Shown one piece after another: positions 5,717-11,630 of a stretch of DNA of 11,630 bases. The notes beneath the pieces are model-generated. The model was not told the DNA's origin and did no database searches. It saw only the letters and a list, made by a program, of their open reading frames with translations. The translations under genes and the position numbers were made by a program. The stretch's first letter is position 1. Each line of letters starts with the position of its first letter. This DNA comes from Bacteroidota bacterium. GTDB taxonomy: Bacteria; Bacteroidota; Bacteroidia; Chitinophagales; UBA10324. The stretch is taken from positions 3,206 to 14,835 of the forward strand of contig DMRR01000248.1 in the NCBI GenBank assembly GCA_003455275.1, written 5' to 3'.

Positions 5717-7375
5717 ATGAAAAGAACGCTGAAGAAATTTTTTTCAAAACTTATAATACCTGCAATGATCTTGATGGCTCATGTTTCACTTGCACAAACT
5801 ATTGCCGATGGAATTAAAGCAATGGAAAATGAGAATTATATTACAGCAAGGTCTATTATGTTGGCATATACCAAAGCTAATCCCGGAGATGTGCTTGGCT
5901 TTTATCAATTGGGAAATGTTTATTGCTTTTTAGAGAAAAATGATTCTGCAAAAATTGCCTACACAATGGGAACAACACTTAACCCAAAACATCCTGCATG
6001 TTTTGCCGGATTAGGAAAAGTTTTTCTGAATGAAAATAACAATGGAGAAGCATTGAAAAATTTTGATATCGCTAAGAGCTTAGTTAATCAAAACAAGGAC
6101 ATCAACCTAGCCGTTTATCTCGCGGATGCTTATGTGTATTCAAGCAATCCAAATCCGGAGCTTGCACTTCAGATTCTAAAAGGTGCAGAGAATATTTCAA
6201 ATAAAGACTCACGCATATACATGCTGATGGGTGATGCAAATGTGATTTTGAATAAAGGAGGCGAATCAGTTAGCGCCTATGAATTGTGCAGCCAACTGGC
6301 ACCTGCAAATGCACGGCCTCAAGCCAGAATTGGTATGATATGGAATCTTGCACACAACTATAAAGAATCGAAATCTGCTTTCGAAAAAGCAATTGCTATT
6401 GATTCGAAATTTGCTCCGGCTTATCGGGATTTTGCTGAGTTGTATTTCAATACCGGGCAGTATGAATTAGCAAAGGAAACATTTCAAAAATATCTGGACC
6501 TGGCCGATAAAACAGATGAGACCCAGTATCGATATGCTGAATTTTTATTCCTTACAAAAGATTATGCGAATTGTATGGAAGTTCTGGCAAAACTTCGGAG
6601 TTCAAATCCGAACAAACTGAACCTGCTTCGTCTTCTTGCTTACTGTTATTATGAAACCGGAAATTATGCTGATGGACTTAGCACTATGAAAGAGTTTATG
6701 AGTAAGAATCCTGAAGACAAAAATTTTGCAATTGACTATCAGTATTACGGAAAGTTATTAATCAAAACTGGAAATGATTCTCTTGCTGAAAAAATTGTTT
6801 TGAAAGCAGTAAAAATGGATAGCTCTCAAATTGATATTCTTGGTGACCTGGCTCAGAGTTTTTATACAAAAAAGATTTATGGAAAAGCTGCCGCATTTTA
6901 CGAGATGAAAGCTAAGAAAAATCCGAACCCAAATTTCCAGGATTATTTTAATGCGGGTCGTTCCTATTATTTTGATTCTGCATACGCAATTGCTGATTCT
7001 ATGTGGAAGAAAGTAACAGAGCTGGTTCCGCAATGGCCTATTGGTTATTGGTGGAGGGCGCGATGCAATCTTCTGCAGGATAATATGGATTCATTGAAAG
7101 GTTTTGCCGAACCTTTTTACCTCCTCACAATTGAAAAAGCAATTGCTGATTCATTGCCGAGTTCAACCACACATCAAAAGAAAGATTATTCAAAAGAGTT
7201 GAAAGAATCATATCGTTTCTTGGGAGATCTGAACACCGTAAGAGAAAAGTATGAGGATGCTTTGATGTATTATCAAAAGTATCTTGAGCTGAATCCGGCA
7301 GATGCTGATGAAGTAAATAAGACAATTGAATCAATTAAGAACGCAATGAAGGGCGGTAAGCAAAAGTCCAACTAA
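5717..7375 (+). CDS. Exported TPR-repeat protein
   Basis: This 552-residue protein begins with a Sec signal peptide: a basic MKRTLKKFFSK, a hydrophobic core, and a probable signal peptidase I site after SLA near residue 26. The remainder is almost all helical TPR repeats. Clear examples are around 61-92 (GFYQLGNVYCFLEKNDSAKIAY), 95-120, 201-230 (AHNYKESKSAFEKAIAIDS), 235-262 (AELYFNTGQYELAKETFQKYL), 303-330, and 497-527 (GDLNTVREKYEDALMYYQKYLELNP). There is no lipobox or C-terminal anchor, so it should be free in the periplasm or bound to a partner. TPR arrays bind proteins; the best candidates are products of the same operon. It is the last gene before a strong terminator. The specific partner is unknown. 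Confidence 0.92.
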   Translation: MKRTLKKFFSKLIIPAMILMAHVSLAQTIADGIKAMENENYITARSIMLAYTKANPGDVLGFYQLGNVYCFLEKNDSAKIAYTMGTTLNPKHPACFAGLGKVFLNENNNGEALKNFDIAKSLVNQNKDINLAVYLADAYVYSSNPNPELALQILKGAENISNKDSRIYMLMGDANVILNKGGESVSAYELCSQLAPANARPQARIGMIWNLAHNYKESKSAFEKAIAIDSKFAPAYRDFAELYFNTGQYELAKETFQKYLDLADKTDETQYRYAEFLFLTKDYANCMEVLAKLRSSNPNKLNLLRLLAYCYYETGNYADGLSTMKEFMSKNPEDKNFAIDYQYYGKLLIKTGNDSLAEKIVLKAVKMDSSQIDILGDLAQSFYTKKIYGKAAAFYEMKAKKNPNPNFQDYFNAGRSYYFDSAYAIADSMWKKVTELVPQWPIGYWWRARCNLLQDNMDSLKGFAEPFYLLTIEKAIADSLPSSTTHQKKDYSKELKESYRFLGDLNTVREKYEDALMYYQKYLELNPADADEVNKTIESIKNAMKGGKQKSN

Positions 7376-7395
7376 GTTTTCTTATAGAGAGTTTG

Positions 7396-7429
7396 AGCCA
7401 TTCTGATTTTTCAGAATGGCTTTTTTTTT
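7396..7429 (+). terminator. Strong intrinsic terminator of the exbB-TPR operon
   Basis: AGCCATTCTGA (7396-7406) and TCAGAATGGCT (7411-7421) form a perfect 11-bp stem with a TTTT loop, followed by a continuous T-run to 7429. It sits 20 bp after the TPR stop codon, and no comparably strong terminator occurs between exbB and this point. It marks the 3' end of the operon. Confidence 0.93.
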
Positions 7430-7456
7430 ACAGCCCCAAAATTTAATTCTTCCAAA

Positions 7457-7488
7457 TTGCTTTTCATCATTTGATTCTCATACTTTCG
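7457..7488 (+). promoter_or_regulatory. Probable promoter of corA
   Basis: TTG at 7457-7459 and TACTTTCG at 7481-7488 are 21 bp apart. The downstream box differs from TANNTTTG at one position. The site falls between the operon terminator and the corA ATG at 7526 and would give a leader of about 30 nt. Confidence 0.5.
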
Positions 7489-7525
7489 CGGCGCACCAAA
7501 TTTCAAACCTGTTAGATGGAAGGGG

Positions 7526-8473
7526 ATGATCAAATATTACAAAACATATGATGGTAAGCTTAAACAGTTGGATGCACCTGAATCTGATTGCTGGATAAAT
7601 ATTTATCCTCCGTTCAATCACGAAAATTTAAAAAAGCTAAGCGAACAGTACACCATTCCTATTGACTTCCTTATTGACTCGCTGGATATTGATGAAAGAT
7701 CAAGATTCGAACATGAAGACGATGTAGATCTTATTGTATTGAAAATTCCTCTGATGAATGAAAGCGATAGCGAACGCGATGCTAAATTCATTACCATTCC
7801 TCTCGGAATTATTTTAGTGAAAGACATTATCATCACTATTAGTCCATACGAAAATCAAGTGGTCGAATGTTTCCTGAATAATAATGTGCGCAACTATTCC
7901 ACGCTTGACCGCAACAAATTTGTTCTCCAGGTTTTTGACAGATGCGTATTTTATTTCCTCTACTTTTTGAAAGAGATTAATAACGAGAGCAATGCCTTTG
8001 AAAGGGAATTGTACAGCTCAATGAGAAATGAAGAATTACTTAAGCTTCTGAAGATTGAAAAAAGCCTGGTGTATTTCGTCACCTCTCTTCGCGCAAATGA
8101 ATTAATGATGCTTAAAGTTCAGCGCACCGACTTTTTGAAAATTAAGGAAGATGAAGAGAAGCAAGAATTTTTTTCTGATACAATTATTGATACCAGCCAG
8201 GCACTTGAAATGGCAAACACTTACACTAATATTTTAAGTGGAACAATGGATGCATTTGCCAGCATCATCAGCAATAACCTTAATGTAGTGATGAAGAGAT
8301 TAACTTCTGTAACGATTGTTCTAACAGTTCCTACTCTTATTTCAAGCCTGTATGGAATGAATGTTCATATTCCTTACGAAGAAAATAAGTACACATTTTA
8401 TTTCATTATGGCTGGTTGTGTGCTCATTGCTTTTTCCCTTATCTGGCTTTTTAAGAGACTTAAGTGGTGGTAA
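7526..8473 (+). CDS. corA: CorA-family magnesium/divalent cation channel
   Basis: This 315-residue inner-membrane protein belongs to the CorA family, pentameric channels for Mg2+ and sometimes Co2+ or Ni2+. The cytoplasmic domain (about 1-255) includes the acidic DIDERSRFEHEDDVDLIVLKIP (54-75) and a long helix (about 175-258) that forms the pore stalk. Two C-terminal transmembrane helices lie at about 260-278 and 289-309. The first ends in the family signature YGMN (276-279), the selectivity filter, followed by the loop VHIPYEENKYT. The C-terminus is basic and aromatic (FKRLKWW), as is usual in the family. The ATG at 7526 is the only ATG in this frame after the upstream stop at 7472. It appears to be a single-gene unit, with its own promoter candidate and a convergent neighbour. 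No M-box riboswitch is apparent in the short leader. Confidence 0.95.
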   Translation: MIKYYKTYDGKLKQLDAPESDCWINIYPPFNHENLKKLSEQYTIPIDFLIDSLDIDERSRFEHEDDVDLIVLKIPLMNESDSERDAKFITIPLGIILVKDIIITISPYENQVVECFLNNNVRNYSTLDRNKFVLQVFDRCVFYFLYFLKEINNESNAFERELYSSMRNEELLKLLKIEKSLVYFVTSLRANELMMLKVQRTDFLKIKEDEEKQEFFSDTIIDTSQALEMANTYTNILSGTMDAFASIISNNLNVVMKRLTSVTIVLTVPTLISSLYGMNVHIPYEENKYTFYFIMAGCVLIAFSLIWLFKRLKWW

Positions 8474-8474
8474 G

Positions 8475-8492
8475 ATTTCCTTCCGAGGAAAT
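8475..8492. terminator. Hairpin between convergent corA and sulfatase genes
   Basis: ATTTCCT (8475-8481) and AGGAAAT (8486-8492) form a perfect 7-bp stem with a TCCG tetraloop, starting 2 bp after the corA stop. It sits in the 38-bp gap between two convergent genes, so it could end transcripts from both sides. There is no strong T-run on either strand, so intrinsic termination may be inefficient. Confidence 0.5.
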
Positions 8493-8511
8493 TAATATTC
8501 CCTATTATAAT

Positions 8512-10671
8512 TCATCGCAGGATGATGAACGGGAGATAAATCTTCGAATTTTTATTTGAGAAAATAATTGAATAAACACCTTCTTGAAATCCTGAAGTGT
8601 TCAATCTGTAATCATTAACTTCAGGAGGGAGAGGGGCTTCAAAAATTTTTCTGCCCAGCACATCAATAATCTTAAAATGTAAAAAATTTTTTATTGAAAG
8701 AAATTCTATCTCATTGCTCGCCGGATTCGGAAATAGAAATGGGATGCCCTCAATATTATTTACAGATTCAATATTATCAGGTGTAGTAAATGATTGTGAA
8801 TCTGCTGAACTTGTATAAGAATCGGTTAAAGTTGTATCATAATAAATAACATTTACCTGAGCCGATGCAGAAACTGTACATCCATATTGATTCGTAACAG
8901 TTACGGTATATTCTCCGGGAAAAATATTGTGTAAATCCTGAGTAGAAGCTCCGTTGTTCCATATATAAATGAAAGGAGTCCCGAACCCGTAAACTGTAAG
9001 ATTGATACTTCCGTTATTGTTGCTGAAAGTTGCATTTGTAGATGATAAACTTAAAGTAGGTGTGATATGATTGATTATATGAAAAACCTGACTCGCTGTG
9101 TTTCCGTGAAGGTCGGTTACTGTTAGGCCATAATATCCATGAATCAATCCGAAGGCATCTTCATCTGTTGAACCTGTGTTCCATTGATAAGTAAAAGGAG
9201 GAGTTCCGGATTGAATGGAAACATCAACCGCACCATTTTGATTACTGCAAGTTTCATCTGTAATCACAAAACTGATTACTGGAGTTGGATAAGTATAAAC
9301 AGGATTCGAAAGAGAGCAATTGCAGTAAGGTGCAGTAATAGTATCATTAGTTGCTATTCTCATACTATCCAGTTTATTCCTGTAGATCGAAAGTGTATCC
9401 TGATAAAGCCAATGGTGAACCAAATTATTATTTTGAAAAGGATCCTCAATCATATCAAACAATTCTTCAGTTGTATCTGTACAGTAATATAGGTTGTACT
9501 GAAAAAAATTGTCTCGATAGGTTCTCACCATAGCTGTTGAATCATCATCCGGAGATTGTTCATATAAAAATTTATTTCGTTTGAAATCCTCGGTCTGTAT
9601 TTTTCTCAGTGAAGTTCCATCCATATTTGATGTATCGCTTATACCAGCCGCATCAAGAATTGAAGGCGCCAGATCAATATTTAAAGCGAAAGTTGAGTCG
9701 ATGATTGTTCCCGCACTAAACCAGGCTGGATAACGGATAAAGAGAGGCGATCGCATGCAATCATCATATGGCAGTTGCTTTCCATGTAATCGGTGCTCAC
9801 CCCATAGGTATCCATTATCCGTTGTGAAAATGATCATCGTGCTATCTATTTTTCCAATTGCCTGAAGCGTATCTAATATTTTTCCTATGCTCACTTCAAC
9901 ACCTGCAATCATTTCATTGTAATCTCTCATCCCTGATTGATAAGCAGCTTCTCCATTTATGTAAGTACCTGATCCGCCATATAATCCCGCTGGATAATTT
10001 TGAGAATAAATATTCCAGTTGCCCGGCAGCTGAAAGGTGTCCGTTTGATACAAGCTGTCGTATTGAATCTGTGATATCCAGGGATAATGTGGTGCATTGT
10101 AAGAAATCAGTAGAAAGAAAGGAGTATCCAACCTGCTGATAACATTCACAGCACTGTCAGTTATTAAATCAGTCATGTGGCCGGCCACAGGCAAAAAACT
10201 ATTGAAGTATTTGGCTGTGTCTCCATAGTAAGTTGTTTTATTGGGCGTCCATAGCCAGTAATCAAAATCGCTCCTCACATTTGAATTACCAACCATCCAT
10301 TTTCCAATTAATCCAACTGTATATCCTGCATCATGCAATCGCTGTGTAATAAGCACAGTGCTGCTGTCAGGTCTGGTGAGGTTGGTCATCACATTCGTAC
10401 GGTGGCCATAGTTACCTGTAAGCAAACTCGTTCTTCCGGGAATACATAATGAGTTGGTCGAATAATATTTTATCTCGGCACCTTCATTGGCAATCCGGTC
10501 AATGTTAGGAGTATGAATAAATGTGTCAACAGAATATTTGTCAACCATTTTCCAATTCATATCATCAGTAAGAAATAAAACAATATTTGGTCTTGAAGCC
10601 TGTGAATAAGAATGATTCGCAATAAGCTGAACTAAAAAAATAAGCAGAAAAAATTTTCGTGCGAAACTCAT
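8512..10671 (-). CDS. Secreted type I sulfatase with SprB repeats and T9SS sorting domain
   Basis: This 719-residue enzyme would hydrolyse sulfate esters, probably on an extracellular polymer; the substrate is unknown. A Sec signal peptide covers about 1-24. The sulfatase domain spans about 27-440. It shows the metal-binding DD (36-37), the active-site motif CIPGR (Cys76, Arg80), GKW (Lys124), APHYP (His195), TTDNG (Asp285, Asn286) and GEHRLHGK (Lys298). Cys76 fits CxPxR, so it must be converted to formylglycine by an FGE. Two SprB-type repeats follow at about 466-531 and 539-607, each ending in Y.LTVTD or YTVTVTN. A T9SS type A sorting domain lies at 646-719 (FPNPASNEI, DVLGRKIFE, GVYSIIFSN). 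The protein should therefore cross the outer membrane and be released or surface-bound. The FGE gene is divergent, starting 42-66 bp away. The start is the ATG at 10671. Confidence 0.95.
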   Translation of the reverse strand: MSFARKFFLLIFLVQLIANHSYSQASRPNIVLFLTDDMNWKMVDKYSVDTFIHTPNIDRIANEGAEIKYYSTNSLCIPGRTSLLTGNYGHRTNVMTNLTRPDSSTVLITQRLHDAGYTVGLIGKWMVGNSNVRSDFDYWLWTPNKTTYYGDTAKYFNSFLPVAGHMTDLITDSAVNVISRLDTPFFLLISYNAPHYPWISQIQYDSLYQTDTFQLPGNWNIYSQNYPAGLYGGSGTYINGEAAYQSGMRDYNEMIAGVEVSIGKILDTLQAIGKIDSTMIIFTTDNGYLWGEHRLHGKQLPYDDCMRSPLFIRYPAWFSAGTIIDSTFALNIDLAPSILDAAGISDTSNMDGTSLRKIQTEDFKRNKFLYEQSPDDDSTAMVRTYRDNFFQYNLYYCTDTTEELFDMIEDPFQNNNLVHHWLYQDTLSIYRNKLDSMRIATNDTITAPYCNCSLSNPVYTYPTPVISFVITDETCSNQNGAVDVSIQSGTPPFTYQWNTGSTDEDAFGLIHGYYGLTVTDLHGNTASQVFHIINHITPTLSLSSTNATFSNNNGSINLTVYGFGTPFIYIWNNGASTQDLHNIFPGEYTVTVTNQYGCTVSASAQVNVIYYDTTLTDSYTSSADSQSFTTPDNIESVNNIEGIPFLFPNPASNEIEFLSIKNFLHFKIIDVLGRKIFEAPLPPEVNDYRLNTSGFQEGVYSIIFSNKNSKIYLPFIILR

Positions 10672-10737
10672 TTCCGCAAATAAAGCGAATGCCAGGATTG
10701 AAATTCAGTTTCATTGCAAAAGAATTATTTTCGGGCA
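10672..10737. promoter_or_regulatory. Short divergent promoter region, sulfatase/FGE
   Basis: Only 42 bp (to the TTG) or 66 bp (to the GTG) separate the two divergent genes, so their promoters must overlap each other or a coding start. On the plus strand TATTTTCG at 10726-10733 is one mismatch from TANNTTTG and would place the transcription start at about the GTG at 10738. I found no well-spaced -33 box for either direction. Confidence 0.4.
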
Positions 10738-11574
10738 GTGAGAAAAATCTTTGCGCTTTCAATTCTGATTTTTGTTTCATCATTTCAAATTCCGCATGAA
10801 AAAACATTGGAGGGAATGATTCTCATTCATGGCGGAAGTTTTTTTATGGGAAGTGAGCATGGATTAGAAAATGAATCGCCTGTCCACCTGGCGAAAGTGA
10901 AAGATTTTTATATCGACCAAAACCTGGTTACAGTTGAACAATTTAGAAAATTTGTTGAGGCAACAGGATATAAAACAGATGCAGAAAAATTCGGCAACGG
11001 CGCTGTCTTCAATTTTGAAACATTGGAGTGGGAGCTTGTAGATGGTGCCGACTGGAAATTTCCTGAAGGAAAAAATTCTTCAGCTGCGATTGATGATCAT
11101 CCTGTAACTCAGGTAAGCTGGCGCGATGCAGTTGAATATTGCAAATGGGCAAACAAAAGATTGCCAACCGAAGCCGAATGGGAATTTGCTGCGCGGCAGG
11201 GAATCAACAGCACAAACAAATACAGTTGGGGAAATTCATTGGTAATGAATGACAGCTTCCGCGCGAATGTGTGGGAAGGAAATTTTCCGGAGCATAATAC
11301 GCTGGCAGATGGATTCCTCACCACATCGCCAGTGGGTTACTTTGGAAAAACAAAAAACGGCTTGAGTGATATGGGAGGCAATGTTTGGGAGTGGTGCGCT
11401 GATTCATATAAATTATATTCCGATAAAACCGCGAAGGTTGATACAGTGAAAGTTTGTCGTGGTGGTTCGTTTCTGTGTGATTCAAATGTGTGCCACGGCT
11501 ATCGTGTAACAGGAAGAATGTACACCACCTGGGAAAGTTCAACTTTCCATCTTGGGTTCAGGTGTGCGAAATAA
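10738..11574 (+). CDS. Formylglycine-generating enzyme (FGE/SUMF1 family)
   Basis: FGE oxidises the active-site Cys of type I sulfatases to formylglycine, using O2 and copper. From the GTG at 10738 the protein has 278 residues. The FGE-sulfatase domain runs from about residue 24 to the end: MILIHGGSFFMGSEHG, YIDQNLVTVEQF, HPVTQVSWRDAVEYCKW, KRLPTEAEWEFAAR, and GLSDMGGNVWEWC. The active-site segment GGSFLCDSNVCHGYR carries Cys247 and Cys252, matching Cys336 and Cys341 of human FGE (GGSFLCHRSYCNRYR), so this is a true FGE and not one of the many family members lacking these residues. The N-terminus (RKIFALSILIFVSSFQ) is a signal peptide or anchor, placing it in the periplasm. There is no ATG before residue 27. 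The frame opens at 10702, and a TTG at 10714 is the alternative start (286 residues). I prefer GTG because it gives a compact signal peptide. Confidence 0.9.
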   Translation: MRKIFALSILIFVSSFQIPHEKTLEGMILIHGGSFFMGSEHGLENESPVHLAKVKDFYIDQNLVTVEQFRKFVEATGYKTDAEKFGNGAVFNFETLEWELVDGADWKFPEGKNSSAAIDDHPVTQVSWRDAVEYCKWANKRLPTEAEWEFAARQGINSTNKYSWGNSLVMNDSFRANVWEGNFPEHNTLADGFLTTSPVGYFGKTKNGLSDMGGNVWEWCADSYKLYSDKTAKVDTVKVCRGGSFLCDSNVCHGYRVTGRMYTTWESSTFHLGFRCAK

Positions 11575-11630
11575 AATGTAGAAACGGGACTCATATTTCT
11601 TTCATTTTCCCTCTATATTGTTTCCCAAAA

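Noticed and set aside
7516..7551. Short out-of-frame ORF (ATG GAA GGG GAT) overlapping the corA start
   Set aside because: It has only 11 codons, and nothing indicates translation; the GGAAGGGG run abuts the corA ATG with no normal spacing, so I did not call it a ribosome binding site either.
9184..9492. Plus-strand ORF of 102 codons inside the sulfatase gene
   Set aside because: It lies wholly antisense to a well-supported domain-bearing gene and shows no recognisable motif.
1..11630. Mobile element, prophage, defence system or CRISPR array
   Set aside because: No transposase, integrase, phage structural gene, nuclease-helicase cluster or spaced repeat array was found on either strand.

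Overview
The window reads as chromosomal DNA of a Bacteroidota bacterium. Evidence: AT-rich sequence, weak or absent Shine-Dalgarno sites, promoter elements of the Bacteroidota type (TTTG, about 19 bp, TANNTTTG), a type IX secretion (T9SS) C-terminal sorting domain, SprB repeats, and the exbB-exbD-exbD-tonB gene order with the N-terminal TonB signature common in this phylum. I cannot name a genus.

Layout. At the left end, on the minus strand, lie an ECF sigma factor (435-923) and, downstream of it, the N-terminal part of a single-pass membrane protein that is probably its anti-sigma partner (1-390, cut by the window edge). Divergent from these is a 63-residue KOW-domain protein (1095-1286). 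A 415-bp AT-rich gap (1287-1701) holds several inverted and direct repeats and ends in a clear promoter.

That promoter heads a tight plus-strand cluster from 1702 to 7375: exbB, two exbD paralogues, tonB, a 65-residue two-helix membrane protein, a PstS-like substrate-binding lipoprotein and a large exported TPR protein. It ends at a strong intrinsic terminator (7396-7429). The first four genes make a TonB energy-transduction motor. The last two encode envelope proteins whose link to the motor is suggested only by their place in the same transcription unit.

Next come a CorA-family Mg2+/divalent cation channel (7526-8473) and, convergent with it across a short hairpin, a 719-residue secreted sulfatase (10671-8512, minus). 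The sulfatase has a Cys-type CxPxR active site, two SprB repeats and a T9SS sorting domain. Divergent from it is a formylglycine-generating enzyme (FGE) homologue with both catalytic cysteines and a signal peptide. The pair forms a coherent maturation unit: the FGE would convert the sulfatase's active-site Cys to formylglycine in the periplasm before T9SS export.

Most of the window is recognisable Bacteroidota biology. I see no CRISPR array, transposase, integrase, phage gene, tRNA or rRNA. The points most worth following are the exported sulfatase/FGE pair, the PstS-like and TPR genes attached to the TonB motor, and the repeat-rich gap upstream of exbB.
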